Below, in pieces: positions 26,001 to 35,846 of a DNA stretch of 57,740 nt; position 1 is the stretch's first letter; the number at the start of each line of letters is the position of its first letter. Source of the stretch: a bacterium (lineage in GTDB: Bacteria; Verrucomicrobiota; Verrucomicrobiia; Limisphaerales; UBA11358); contig JAKAFL010000019.1 of assembly GCA_021817945.1 (NCBI GenBank), forward strand, positions 1-57,740. Direction: 5' to 3'. Under the pieces are notes generated by a model. It was not told the DNA's origin and made no database searches. It saw nothing but the letters and a program-made list of their open reading frames with translations. The position numbers and the translations under genes are program-made.

Positions 26001-28549
26001 GTATTGGTGATCAAAACACCGATGCCGGTCTGGCTGGGCACAACGGAACCGCTGATGTTGATCCCGTTCACGGAACTGCTGTCATCAAACGTCACCGAAT
26101 CGCCGGTGTTGAAGTTTGTTGCCACACCGCCTGGCACGGTAACCCAGTTTTTGGTGGTGGTGTCCCAGTTGTTGTTCACCGCACCGGTCCAGAGGAGGAG
26201 ATTGGGGGCGTTTGTGGTGATGTAGAGGTCCACCTGGTTATTGACATCATCATTCAAAACATAGCCGTAGAAGTTGGCTCCCAAGCTGGAAACATCCGCA
26301 TTCAGGAACGGCGAGGAGGGATTGATGTAGGAAATGACCGGGAATTGCACCGGGAAACTTGTGACACCAGTCAATCCCAGAACTTTAATCACGCTTGGAA
26401 TGGTGCCGGAGGCGGAGAAATTGCGCGCAAACACATTGGTGATATTGGGATTGGCAAAAAGACCCAATGTGGCGGCAGTCATGTTCAAGTTGTCCAAATA
26501 CATGCCGTTTGTGTTTGCCGCTGAAAAGTCGGATGCACCCAGGTTGTTATACCCAATGGTGTTGGTGACATTCAAAACTGCACCTTGGTTTAAGTTGATA
26601 TTGTTCTGCCGTCCGTTGGAGTCGTAGTAGTTCAACCCGCCATCGCAAATGATGTTGTTGACATCCACCGTCACGTTGCTCCAAACGGTGATTTGTCCGT
26701 AAGTGTTGAATTGCTGGGCTGAACCGCTGGGATTGGTGTCTGCGGTGTATCCCAGCGTGACATGATCGTTGACAATCACGGTCGAGGGCATGCTTCCATT
26801 ATTGGTCAAAACGAGCCGACCCTGGCAGTAGTTGAGGTAAGGCGAGGCGTTATATAGGGTCGTCCAATCCACCTTGTTGCTGTGTTCCTGGTCACCCAAA
26901 TACATCTGGTTCACGTTCACCACGCCGTTACCAAAGATCAGGTCGCCCTGAACGTTCGGACTGCCATTGGAAACAATCAAGGTGCGATCGCGAGCCAGGT
27001 ACAATTTGTCGGCCAACAAATCAATAACGCCGGATCCCAATCCGCGTCCGGTCAACGTGCCGGAAGCATAGCTGAAATCAGTTGTGGACTTGACGTTGCT
27101 ATCGGCCTCATTGGTGCCGCCATCATCGGATGCGGCAAACATGCTCATGCGACTGACACCGTCTGAATTGCGAAAGCGGGCACCGGGTCCGATGGACACT
27201 TTGTCATTATAGGAAATAAACTTTGTTCCACCGGAATTGCCGCTGGCGCTGCTGGAGCCGATGAAATCAATACTGTCCATGTTGAATTGATTGGTGAAAC
27301 CCAGCATGAAATAGGTGTTCACCGAGCTGCCATTCCCGCTTTGTTCATTATTTTGAACCGTCAAAGAATAGCCACGGGTGTATTCATTGGTGTAATGGTC
27401 AGGATTCACGTAATTTGCGGTGATGAAATTGGTGCGGGCCAGGTACATCGTCTGCCACAACCGGCGCGGATGCCCGTTATAGGAGTCAGCCGTTCGCCCC
27501 GCGTTGTAGGCAGCATTAAGAGCCCGGTAATTGGGGAAAACCTCATAGTCGGAAAGTCCCACCCGGTTGACATTCACATAAAGGGTGCCCAGATTTTCCA
27601 AATTCAGGACCGGATTCACACTGTTTCCCACCAGGACCGAAAAGTTTGCGGCAGGGTTGCTCACGCTCAATTCCGAACTTAGTCCCTCAACAAACACACC
27701 AGGCGTGCTGTCTGGGCTGACCCCGAAATCATTGATGGTATCACGCAAAAAGCTCAACCCGTTGGATCCTGTGAGGGTCAGGTTTGCCTTGGGCGCCAGA
27801 AGAATATTGTGATACTCAGAATTGGCGCTTAGCCCGGCGTTGTTATAGGTGTTTTGGGCAAACCGAATGGAACCCGCCGAGACACTGCTGGATATGAGGA
27901 TGTTCGTGAAAGGTATCCCAGAAGCATAGGTATTGTTGGTTTGAGCTCCGGCATCGGCAAAAACCACGTCGTCAGTGGCTCCAGGAACAACCCCTTCAAT
28001 CCAACTTGCAGCGTTTGTCCAGTTATAACTGGTTCCGAACCCGGAAGCCCCAAGCCCGCCACCCTGCCAGATGTAGGCGGATTGCAGCACAAAAGGAATG
28101 CTGTTGGTCACAGGCAGGCCATTTGTGTCCGTCCCGTGCGCATCGAGCGTGAAATTGTACACGCCCTCGGGAACATTCGTTGCATTCACCACCACCCAAA
28201 CTGGTGTACTGCCCGATACGGACGCCAACGGATTATTGTTGTTATCCGTCAAGGCCACACCCACACCCGCAGGGAGACCCGCCACGTCAAAAATGGCATT
28301 GGTGGCCCCATTCAACAGGACCACTGAATCGTTGGTGAAGTTAAGGCCGGTGAGCGTCACTGTGTTGGTGGTGGCAACTGGCACCGTGACACGCACTTGC
28401 GGGAATTGGAAACTGATGGCTGAAGATTGAGCATGCCCCATCGCGGCCATCTGAAAGAAAGCCAGCAGGGCCAGCACGGGCATCAATGCCCGTCCCAGGT
28501 TTGCCAAGCCTACCTTGTCGGGATGCGCGCACCTTTTACTTGTGCTCAT
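23096..28549 (-). CDS. Giant secreted protein with autotransporter-associated beta-strand (ABS) repeats
   Basis: 1817 residues from the ATG at 28549, preferred over one at 28585 because AAGGA lies 8 nt upstream and the signal peptide (LGRALMPVLALLAFFQMAAMGHAQS) then sits nearer the N-terminus. The protein is Asn/Thr/Gly/Ser-rich. ABS-type repeats are clear in the last third: TGTGNLTLLTKNIFTGDVIV then QGTLTVSN; GTGSLTLNGPGTVILTSASD; KVGSGIWYLNGNNTYTGATT. There is no recognisable autotransporter barrel and no PEP-CTERM anchor. The C-terminal ~90 residues (LSISWPADHLGWKLETETN to TVFYRLVSP) form the beta-domain often seen at the ends of Verrucomicrobia secreted proteins. A surface or matrix fibre, possibly glycan-binding, is the likely role. 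Confidence 0.85.
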   Translation of the reverse strand: MSTSKRCAHPDKVGLANLGRALMPVLALLAFFQMAAMGHAQSSAISFQFPQVRVTVPVATTNTVTLTGLNFTNDSVVLLNGATNAIFDVAGLPAGVGVALTDNNNNPLASVSGSTPVWVVVNATNVPEGVYNFTLDAHGTDTNGLPVTNSIPFVLQSAYIWQGGGLGASGFGTSYNWTNAASWIEGVVPGATDDVVFADAGAQTNNTYASGIPFTNILISSSVSAGSIRFAQNTYNNAGLSANSEYHNILLAPKANLTLTGSNGLSFLRDTINDFGVSPDSTPGVFVEGLSSELSVSNPAANFSVLVGNSVNPVLNLENLGTLYVNVNRVGLSDYEVFPNYRALNAAYNAGRTADSYNGHPRRLWQTMYLARTNFITANYVNPDHYTNEYTRGYSLTVQNNEQSGNGSSVNTYFMLGFTNQFNMDSIDFIGSSSASGNSGGTKFISYNDKVSIGPGARFRNSDGVSRMSMFAASDDGGTNEADSNVKSTTDFSYASGTLTGRGLGSGVIDLLADKLYLARDRTLIVSNGSPNVQGDLIFGNGVVNVNQMYLGDQEHSNKVDWTTLYNASPYLNYCQGRLVLTNNGSMPSTVIVNDHVTLGYTADTNPSGSAQQFNTYGQITVWSNVTVDVNNIICDGGLNYYDSNGRQNNINLNQGAVLNVTNTIGYNNLGASDFSAANTNGMYLDNLNMTAATLGLFANPNITNVFARNFSASGTIPSVIKVLGLTGVTSFPVQFPVISYINPSSPFLNADVSSLGANFYGYVLNDDVNNQVDLYITTNAPNLLLWTGAVNNNWDTTTKNWVTVPGGVATNFNTGDSVTFDDSSSVNGINISGSVVPSQTGIGVLITNTVRKYVFSGGTIGGTALVVKEGSNSLEFDAVEQGPINVTSGSLIGFGGVGSTTISTNATMNYSGTINGGLFSSGTVTFSGTENGPISINAGVLDNSGTMNTPGGQVVNMGVGAIITNEASATINVGALPVNPGLNFNIPHGSILANFGTINIIQPKMSVEGLLYGTGTIAYPDGGGFDSIKNTSDPRLVINSLGVLSPGPTPQDSIGNMNLYCRFDFNNDPEGPQAGIAGVSTIRIDVDFSNPQTNDIINCDRWNNDTGYLLMTNINPTAGSFALGQSFQILANSSGSPSNYIDTAGTYPTMVPYVPGPGLQWGLSNFSQFGSISIVKSPNVWDGVASANWSTNSGDTSWKVSQTYSDDQGAVFDDTASGSTTVNLTDEVAPDGYSASEISPNVTPGIVVDNNLKDYVIAGTGEIGGITGLYKTGTGNLTLLTKNIFTGDVIVDQGTLTVSNYPGSGSIVALGVAGAGQMENDVILDGGTLNYAGNANVNFSIGKGEGLVLGGNNGTVNVLSATNSLLFNKNVTGTGSLTLNGPGTVILTSASDNYPGGTTVNDGQVELMAAGLGFGPLVLNNSAGLILDKVTVTNEIEIAGPSTTLTVVSNTQNVIAGPVMGGGEWICSSVGTTDLQVFSGDMSGFTGVLELGNSVGVFEFNNSTNSNLCTGSAAASFDLGTGSAVLDNYNGENAVYNLGSLAGGPNTVLSGRSSGSYPVAGTTYSVGANGQNATFAGTISNGLDTVSINKVGSGIWYLNGNNTYTGATTVSGGTLAGVGSIASPLTLGASATLAPGASPTTTGTFTVSNSASIQGPVVLKLNQAGIATSNDEVAVTGTLTVSGPLVVNSIGGTLVNGTTFHLFNQAVTGFSSITLPTGGGSYTWATNLAVDGSIKLLSGGTVSLAPVRLATSLSGGVLSISWPADHLGWKLETETNTLSVGISSNWVVVPGSTTVTNVPVNVDPTAPTVFYRLVSP

Positions 28550-28882
28550 GGTTCGATTCCTTGTTGCTTTTTGTTGTGATTTCATGGTTTGTTGCTTTGA
28601 GGGGTTGATGAATAAGGACGGTCGAATGAAAATTTAAAATGGGCGTGATCGCTGTGACAATCTTTGGTGGAAAAGGTTTTCGATGGCGCAACAATGAATT
28701 TAAAATCAAAATTGTCCCGGCATTTTAACCGGCAACACGAATCATGTTTTTAAGCAAATAACTATAATTAATTATACTAAAATCAAATTATCAAATCCCG
28801 GCACCAACCCCACGAACCCTGCCCGGTTACAGACAAAACCAGACCACAAGGCCACGGCCCCGGAGCGTTGGCCAGCCTTAAG
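28550..28882 (-). promoter_or_regulatory. Leader/promoter region of the ABS-repeat gene with a 14-bp AT palindrome
   Basis: This is a 333-bp gene-free stretch. The perfect palindrome TATAATTAATTATA lies at 28763-28776 in the most AT-rich part, about 215 bp before the start. It contains TATAAT on both strands, so it could be a -10 box, an operator, or both. No convincing -35 box is visible at the right distance on the minus strand. The remaining ~200 bp is a long untranslated leader in which I see no riboswitch-like element. Confidence 0.4.
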
Positions 28883-29824
<942 letters not shown>

Positions 29825-29993
29825 ATTTCTCTTTATGGACATCGGCATTCTTGTCGGGAACGTGAACAATCTAACAGAGGACCTCCGATATTGTAATCTA
29901 AAATCAAACAAAACATTTGCGATTTATGATATTTACCAGCCCGTTGTTTACATTGCCGTCCCCCTGCCAGATACTTCATGGAAACCAATTGAA

Positions 29994-32030
29994 ATGAGAT
30001 TCACAAGGAGACCAGATTTTAAAGCCTGCTTGAAAAAAACCAAGGCGGCTGCGGGGATGTATCATGGTCTCCGTCAATGCGCTGTTCTCATTGCTCTTTT
30101 CATTCGAGCGCTCAAAGCCGGCAGGAACATCGCAAGGGATGTTCTTTTGGCAGCGAGCCTGGCCTTTCTGTTTGGGTGGCTCAATTCAGGCAAAGGCGCG
30201 GTTTTTAAAGCAGCGCCATGGATTGATTTCCAACCAGGCATGGTCAGTCCCCCAACCATTTTTCAACCAGCCTCGCCCGATTCCCTGTCCAACACGCTGG
30301 CATCTGCCTTGTCGTGCGCCCAAAAGGGCATGCTCAAGCCGGGCGAGCCGTTGCAGATTGAATTAGGTAATGGCTTTTACCCAGTCTCCTCACCTTTGAC
30401 CCTTGATTTGGGTGCAAACGGTTTGCGCGGTCATGCTCTGGAGGTTTTTGCGGCACCAGGCGCCTGCCCCATTGTTAGCGGCGGGGTTCTGATTCATGGT
30501 TGGCAACCGACGCTTTACCCCTGCAATCTGCCATCCAAATCGCGCGGCAAGGTCTGGGCGGCCGCATTGCCATTCCCACCAGGCGAAGCCCCGCACTTTC
30601 GGGAGATATGGGTGAATGGAAAAAAAGCAGTCCGCGCCCGCTCCCCCGGACCCGACACCATGAACCGGCTGACAGGGTGGAATCCCAAAAGCCAAACCGC
30701 CATGATTCCCGCCTCTTGCCTGGACGGAATTCGAAACCCGGAGGGGTTGGAGATGGTGGTGGACCAGGTATGGGAGATTGCCTTTTTAAGAATTGAAAGC
30801 ATTCAATATCAGGGCCCGCAGGCCATCTTAAGGTTTAAAGACCCGGAAAGCGCCCTGGAATTCGGCCATCGCTGGCCGCCCATCACCGTCAACACACGTT
30901 ATCAAGCTCCCTTTTTTCTGGCCAATTCCATTCGGTTTCTGGATCAGCCAGGGGAATGGTTTGCCGATTTTTCTGAAAACAAACTTTATTACTGGCCAAG
31001 AAAAGGTGAAGACCTCAAATCGGCCTCGGTGATTGTTCCGCAAATTGAGACTCTTTTAAGAATAAAGGGGCCGTCAACCGCTCCTGCGTCGGAGGTTTGT
31101 TTCCGGGGCATCACCTTTTCCCATACTGCGTGGCTGAGGCCATCCTTGGATGGGCATGTGCCTTTGCAGGCGGGGATGTTTCTGCTCAAGGCCGGGCGGC
31201 TGAATCCCAAGGGCACCCCCTACCATCCTCATTTGGATAATGTGGCCTGGATCGGACGCCCCGTCGCTGCCATATGCCTTGACCATGCTTGCCGGGTGTC
31301 TTTCGATGATTGCCGGTTCGAACATTTAGGCAGCGCCGGGCTGGATTTGGATAATGGTTCCAGCAGCGATCGAGTGTCCGGCTGCCGGTTTGAGGATATC
31401 GGCGGAAACGGCATTCAAGCGGGGACCTTTTCAGAGACGAACGTGGAAACTCACGTTCCCTATTTCCCAGGGCAGGCTGGCGAGGTTTGCCGGGACGATG
31501 TGATTGAGGATACCTTGTTTTACAACTGCGGAACTGAGGATTGGGGGTGCGTGGGAGTCGCCGCCGGGTATGTGCATGGCATGCGGATCGTGCATAATGA
31601 GCTTGCCAACCTGCCTTACACCGGCATAAGCCTCGGCTGGGGATGGACGCCACGGACCAATGCCTCGGGCGACAACCTGGTTTTTGCCAACCGGATTCAA
31701 TCCGTGGCCCAAAAATTGGGAGATACCGGCGGGATATACACCTTGTCTGCACAGCCCGGCACTTTGATTGAAAGCAACGAAATTGAAAACATCCAGCCCA
31801 GCCCCTATGTGCCTGACCCGCAACATTGGTTTTACATTTATCTGGACGAAGGCTCATCACACATCAGGGTTCAAGACAACGCCTGTCCCTCTCCAAAATT
31901 CTTGAAAAACGCCAACGGTCCCGGCAACCTCTGGATTAATAATGGCCCCCAAAACACCCCACTTGTTTCCGAGACTGCCGGCATCCGTCCCGCGGGCCTT
32001 CGATCCATCGCGACGTCCTGCCCTCAATAA
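29994..32030 (+). CDS. Right-handed beta-helix glycosidase-like protein (GH141-like)
   Basis: 678 residues from the ATG at 29994; the open frame extends further upstream but that part is antisense to the prepilin gene. A hydrophobic segment (ARDVLLAASLAFLFGWL) at about residues 43-60 may be a late signal or anchor. Family-like landmarks: GGVLIHGWQP, REIWVNGKKAVRARSP, PGEWFADFSENKLYYWPRKG, then helix rungs CRVSFDDCRFEHLGSAGLDL, DRVSGCRFEDIGGNGI, MRIVHNELANLPYTGISLGW. This arrangement resembles GH141 alpha-fucosidase/xylanase-type proteins acting on rhamnogalacturonan. The family call is moderate, the beta-helix is secure. It ends 4 bp before the rhamnosidase start, forming a two-gene operon. 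Confidence 0.75.
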   Translation: MRFTRRPDFKACLKKTKAAAGMYHGLRQCAVLIALFIRALKAGRNIARDVLLAASLAFLFGWLNSGKGAVFKAAPWIDFQPGMVSPPTIFQPASPDSLSNTLASALSCAQKGMLKPGEPLQIELGNGFYPVSSPLTLDLGANGLRGHALEVFAAPGACPIVSGGVLIHGWQPTLYPCNLPSKSRGKVWAAALPFPPGEAPHFREIWVNGKKAVRARSPGPDTMNRLTGWNPKSQTAMIPASCLDGIRNPEGLEMVVDQVWEIAFLRIESIQYQGPQAILRFKDPESALEFGHRWPPITVNTRYQAPFFLANSIRFLDQPGEWFADFSENKLYYWPRKGEDLKSASVIVPQIETLLRIKGPSTAPASEVCFRGITFSHTAWLRPSLDGHVPLQAGMFLLKAGRLNPKGTPYHPHLDNVAWIGRPVAAICLDHACRVSFDDCRFEHLGSAGLDLDNGSSSDRVSGCRFEDIGGNGIQAGTFSETNVETHVPYFPGQAGEVCRDDVIEDTLFYNCGTEDWGCVGVAAGYVHGMRIVHNELANLPYTGISLGWGWTPRTNASGDNLVFANRIQSVAQKLGDTGGIYTLSAQPGTLIESNEIENIQPSPYVPDPQHWFYIYLDEGSSHIRVQDNACPSPKFLKNANGPGNLWINNGPQNTPLVSETAGIRPAGLRSIATSCPQ

Positions 32031-32034
32031 TTGC

Positions 32035-34758
32035 ATGAAACCACTTTTCCAACACCTGACTTGGATTGTCGCCCTGCTGATTTGCATGTCATCAGTTCGT
32101 GCCATCCAGCCGCCCATGAATTTGCGTTGTGAATACGAATCCAATCCGCTGGGCGTGGATGTGATTCATCCCCGGCTTTTCTGGCTCATACCCCCCGAAC
32201 ACCGCGGACTTCAACAATCCGCTTTTCAAATTATTGCCTCCAGTTCCCTGACCTTGCTGAACCAGGACAACGGCGATCTTTGGGACTCGGGGAAGGTCAA
32301 CTCCAGTGACACCATACAAATTCCTTATTCCGGAACAACGCCGGTCTCCTTTGAGACCATTTACTGGAAGGTTCGGAATTGGGATGAAAAAGGGAACATG
32401 TCCGACTGGAGCAGTCCCGCCCAATGGACAATGGGAGTGTTGAAAAAGGAAGACTGGAAAGCGCATTGGATCACCGCTGCCAAGCCTGGATTTGAGACCC
32501 TGCAATTGCGTCGCGAATTCACGGTTAGGCCTGGCTTGAAGCGGGCTTTGATCGTCGTCTGCGGCCTGGGGCAATATGTTCTTACGGTTAATGGCCGGAA
32601 TGCCAGCCCTTATTATTTATCCCCGGGTTGGACGGATTATCAAAAAACCTGTTTGTATGACACGATGGACCTGACGCCTCTCCTTTCCGAAGGCACCAAC
32701 ACCGTGGGCCTCCTGCTGGGAAATGGCATGTACAACGTCCATGGTGGGCGATACACCAAGTTCAGAGGCTCTTATGGCCCACCTCAGGTCATTGCCCAAA
32801 TCCGGCTGGAGTATGACGATCAATCAGTGGATGAAGTATGCACGGACACCAACTGGCGCACGGCGTCCGGCCCCATCACCTTTTCGTCCATATACGGCGG
32901 GGAAGACTACGATGCCAGACAGGCGCAACCCGGATGGGATTTTACTGGCTTCAAAGACTCATCCTGGATGCCTGCCATCCAGTCTCCGGGTCCCGGCGGC
33001 CAACTCAAGGGATTATCCTGTAGCGCTCCGCCCTTGGGCCTCTTTGAAACGCACCGCGCAGTGGCCACCACGGACTTGACCAACGGCGATCAAACCATTG
33101 ACCTGGGGCAGAACGCCTCTCACGTCCTGCGGTTGACGGTCAGCGGACAAGCCGGGAGTTCGGTTCAAATGTTTCCTTCCGAGCTCACCAATCACGATGG
33201 TTTTGCCAGCCAAAGCTCCATGGGCGGAGGACATCGCGGGCCGATTTTTTGCCAATACACCAAGGGAACGGATGGCACGGAAACCTGGATGCCCTCATTT
33301 TTTTACGTGGGCTGCCGTTATGTGCAGGTTCACTGCGTGCCCAGCCATCCCGGTGGGCCGCTTCCACGAGTGCGCGACCTGTCCGGGATTGTGGTTCATT
33401 CCAGCTCCGAATCTGCAGGATCCTTTTTATGCTCAGACGATCTTTTCAACCGCATTTTCACTTTGGTGCGATGGGCCCAGCGCAACAACATGGTCAGCCT
33501 GATGACCGACTGCCCCACCCGGGAGAGGCTTGGATGGCTGGAACAGGATCATTTGAATGGACCCGCGCTGCGTTATGATTTTGACCTGGCAAGACTTTTC
33601 ACCAAGCAAACCCACGACATGGCCGACGAGCAAACGGCGGATGGCCTGGTTCCCTCCATCGCACCGGAATATGCCCATTTCAAGGGGGCCTTCCGGGATT
33701 CTCCCGAGTGGGGCAGCGCAGCCATCCTTGTGCCTTGGCAGCAATACCAATTTGACGGGGACCTGGAACTATTGAGGGAACATTACGACATGATGGCGCA
33801 TTATGTTGCCTACCTGGGAAGCACCGCCGGCACCAACAAAATTTTGAGCCACGGATTGGGCGATTGGTACGACATTGGCCCCAAAGCTCCGGGTGTTGCC
33901 CAACTGACACCCATCGCCCTGACCGCAACCGCTTTCTACTATGAGGATTCCAAGGTCTTGTCTCAAATCGCCACCCTTCTGGCAAAGACGAATGATGCGG
34001 CACATTACCTGGCCCTGTCGGAACAGATAGCCGGGGATTTCAACAAAACATTTTTTCATCCTGACCGGGGTTGGTATTCCACCGGATCGCAAACCGCCAA
34101 CGCGATTCCATGGGTCATGGGCCTTTGCCCCGCCACCAACCGACCCTCCGTGCTCCAGGCGATTGTGGACGACGTCCATGCCCATGACAATTCACTCACT
34201 GCCGGAGACGTGGGATACCGGTACCTCCTGTGCGCCCTGGCCGGAGGCGGACGCTCGGATGTGATTTACGAGATGAATCACCAAAGCGAAAAGCCTGGTT
34301 ACGGATATCAAATCAAGAAAGGAGCGACAAGCCTGACTGAAGCGTGGAATGCCAGAAGCGGAAGCTCCCAGGACCATTTTATGCTCGGGCAAATCCAGGA
34401 ATGGTTTTACCATGACCTGGCCGGGATTCAAGACGCTGACGACTCCCCAGGATTCAAACATTTCATCATAGCGCCATCACCTGTGGGAGACATAACGTGG
34501 GCCAAGGCCGTTTTCCATTCTATTCGCGGGGACATTGCATGTGATTGGAAAACCAAAACCGGACGGTTTCGGCTGAATGTGTCCGTCCCCCCCGGAACCA
34601 CCGCAACGGTTTTAATACCCGCCAAGTCAGCCGACCAAGTCACCGAGAGCAGGCACCCCATTCTATCGGACGACGGGGTGACTTTTCTGCGGATGGAAAA
34701 CGGACGGGCAGTGCTGAACCTGGAATCTGGAGATTACCACTTTTGGTCAGAGGATTGA
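32035..34758 (+). CDS. GH78 alpha-L-rhamnosidase, secreted
   Basis: 907 residues from the ATG at 32035, which gives a clean signal peptide (MKPLFQHLTWIVALLICMSSVRA); the longer frame lies inside the preceding gene. Domains in order: Bac_rhamnosidase N (PMNLRCEYESNPLGVD...RLFW), a beta-sandwich carbohydrate-binding part (LYDTMDLTPLLSEGTNTVGLLLGNGMY), the (alpha/alpha)6 catalytic barrel with MTDCPTRERLGWLEQDH (acidic triad region), and SLTEAWNARSGSSQDHFMLG with a second acidic site, then a beta C-domain. It removes terminal alpha-L-rhamnose from rhamnogalacturonan or glycosides. It is co-transcribed with the beta-helix gene 4 bp upstream. Confidence 0.92.
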   Translation: MKPLFQHLTWIVALLICMSSVRAIQPPMNLRCEYESNPLGVDVIHPRLFWLIPPEHRGLQQSAFQIIASSSLTLLNQDNGDLWDSGKVNSSDTIQIPYSGTTPVSFETIYWKVRNWDEKGNMSDWSSPAQWTMGVLKKEDWKAHWITAAKPGFETLQLRREFTVRPGLKRALIVVCGLGQYVLTVNGRNASPYYLSPGWTDYQKTCLYDTMDLTPLLSEGTNTVGLLLGNGMYNVHGGRYTKFRGSYGPPQVIAQIRLEYDDQSVDEVCTDTNWRTASGPITFSSIYGGEDYDARQAQPGWDFTGFKDSSWMPAIQSPGPGGQLKGLSCSAPPLGLFETHRAVATTDLTNGDQTIDLGQNASHVLRLTVSGQAGSSVQMFPSELTNHDGFASQSSMGGGHRGPIFCQYTKGTDGTETWMPSFFYVGCRYVQVHCVPSHPGGPLPRVRDLSGIVVHSSSESAGSFLCSDDLFNRIFTLVRWAQRNNMVSLMTDCPTRERLGWLEQDHLNGPALRYDFDLARLFTKQTHDMADEQTADGLVPSIAPEYAHFKGAFRDSPEWGSAAILVPWQQYQFDGDLELLREHYDMMAHYVAYLGSTAGTNKILSHGLGDWYDIGPKAPGVAQLTPIALTATAFYYEDSKVLSQIATLLAKTNDAAHYLALSEQIAGDFNKTFFHPDRGWYSTGSQTANAIPWVMGLCPATNRPSVLQAIVDDVHAHDNSLTAGDVGYRYLLCALAGGGRSDVIYEMNHQSEKPGYGYQIKKGATSLTEAWNARSGSSQDHFMLGQIQEWFYHDLAGIQDADDSPGFKHFIIAPSPVGDITWAKAVFHSIRGDIACDWKTKTGRFRLNVSVPPGTTATVLIPAKSADQVTESRHPILSDDGVTFLRMENGRAVLNLESGDYHFWSED

Positions 34759-35287
34759 AAAGGGACCGGTGGAAAATCCTCGATCCCGTGAATCAATCAA
34801 GGTTCATCAGCGCCAGCAAGGAAAGACCTGCGTCCGGGGACGTTGTTGAACAGGACCAAATAAGCGGCATCGCCGTTCAAACAGCATGGCGAAGAAAGGC
34901 TGAAATGTCGGCAGTGGCACAGTTTGAAAATTGAATTCTCACTTTGGGCTTGAATCCTCCTCACAGCTTCACGGAGCCTTCTTCATTGAGGAGTTGCAGA
35001 ACGGCGTTCAAAATTTCAGGATTGCATTGGTGTGTCATTTGGTGTTGATGTTGGATGTGTTTTGTGAAAACCCAACAGGGAACCAGCCTAGCCCGTTCTC
35101 GACCAGTTTTTCGCATGCGGGTGCCCCTGCCCCCGTTGGGGCTCAACTACGCCCGCCATCTCTCCGCCTCCCCCCAACGGGGTAAAGACGGTGAACGGGC
35201 ATGCGATTTATAGAAACAGATTTACACCAACGTGAGCGCCGTGTTTGGAGCTTGAAGACACCATAAACTTTTTAAACCAATCAACAA
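34759..35287. other. Gene-free spacer with a nested inverted repeat
   Basis: 529 bp downstream of the rhamnosidase. No frame with recognisable protein features is present. An inner inverted repeat, CCCCGTTGGGG (35131-35141) and CCCCAACGGGG (35172-35182), has perfect 11-bp arms and a 30-nt loop. An outer pair, GCCCGTTC (35091-35098) and GAACGGGC (35193-35200), encloses it. The structure could fold into a long hairpin and may be a terminator-like, REP-like or relic mobile sequence. Nothing else is evident. Confidence 0.5.
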
Positions 35288-35725
35288 ATGAAGGTTGAAA
35301 TTTTCTGCCTCTGTGATTTTGCATCCGCCGAACCAGGCGGCAAATTAAATATCATAGGTTTGTTTGATTCGATCGGAGCGAGAGAAACCCCAGCGACGCA
35401 CGGACTCTGCTCGATTGCAATCAGAATGCGCTTTTACAAGATTGAAGAGGGCCTAAAAAAACTCAGGATTTCCTTTTTGGACTCCGATGGAAGCCCAGTG
35501 TTGCCAGCAATGGAGATGCAACTTCACGTTCTTACACCCCCGCCGACTCAATCAACCAACGTTCAGGTTGTTTTCTTAATTCCGCAGATAAGGTTTTTGA
35601 AATTTGGTGAATATTCGATTGATCTGGCAATTGATGGCCGCCAGGAATCATCGACGCCGCTATTTGTACACCCGATACAGCCACCACCGTTCCACCCACC
35701 ACCGACACAGTCGCCGGGCGCTTGA
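35288..35725 (+). CDS. DUF6941-like hypothetical protein
   Basis: 145 residues opening MKVEIFCLCDFASAEPGGKL then NIIGLFDSIGA. This is the typical start of short conserved bacterial proteins now grouped as DUF6941. The body is an all-beta pattern (CSIAIRMRFYK, KLRISFLDSDG, NVQVVFLIPQIRFLKFGEYSIDLAID) ending in a proline-rich tail. There is no signal peptide or membrane segment. The function is unknown. The last ~190 bp overlap the opposite-strand frame of the 35532-35846 gene, an unusual amount for convergent genes. Confidence 0.65.
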   Translation: MKVEIFCLCDFASAEPGGKLNIIGLFDSIGARETPATHGLCSIAIRMRFYKIEEGLKKLRISFLDSDGSPVLPAMEMQLHVLTPPPTQSTNVQVVFLIPQIRFLKFGEYSIDLAIDGRQESSTPLFVHPIQPPPFHPPPTQSPGA

Positions 35726-35846
35726 TCTGCAACTCCCTATCCCGCAACTTCTCCATTATTTCAAGTTTTTGTTCAATCGGCAGTGTCGCGATCTGCTTGC
35801 GCTGTTCGCGCTTGCTGGCGATTATTTTCTCCATTATCTCGCTCAT
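35532..35846 (-). CDS. Small coiled-coil protein partnered with a nucleotidyltransferase, C-terminus probably extended by stop loss
   Basis: 104 residues. The first ~42 (MSEIMEKIIASKREQRKQIA then LPIEQKLEIMEKLRDRELQI) form a charged, amphipathic helix with a natural-looking protein start; its ATG overlaps the nucleotidyltransferase stop (ATGA). Beyond residue 42 the frame runs antisense through the DUF6941-like gene and loses the helical pattern. I infer that a short protein of ~45-60 residues lost its own stop when the two genes were juxtaposed. Pairs of a small charged protein and a nucleotidyltransferase recall toxin-antitoxin modules, but the roles are unproven. Confidence 0.55.
   Translation of the reverse strand: MSEIMEKIIASKREQRKQIATLPIEQKLEIMEKLRDRELQIKRPATVSVVGGTVVAVSGVQIAASMIPGGHQLPDQSNIHQISKTLSAELRKQPERWLIESAGV

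Noticed and set aside
34961-35146. 61-codon minus-strand frame in the spacer after the rhamnosidase
   Set aside because: Short, no homology recognised, and it runs through the inverted repeat; considered as a gene relic but not supportable.
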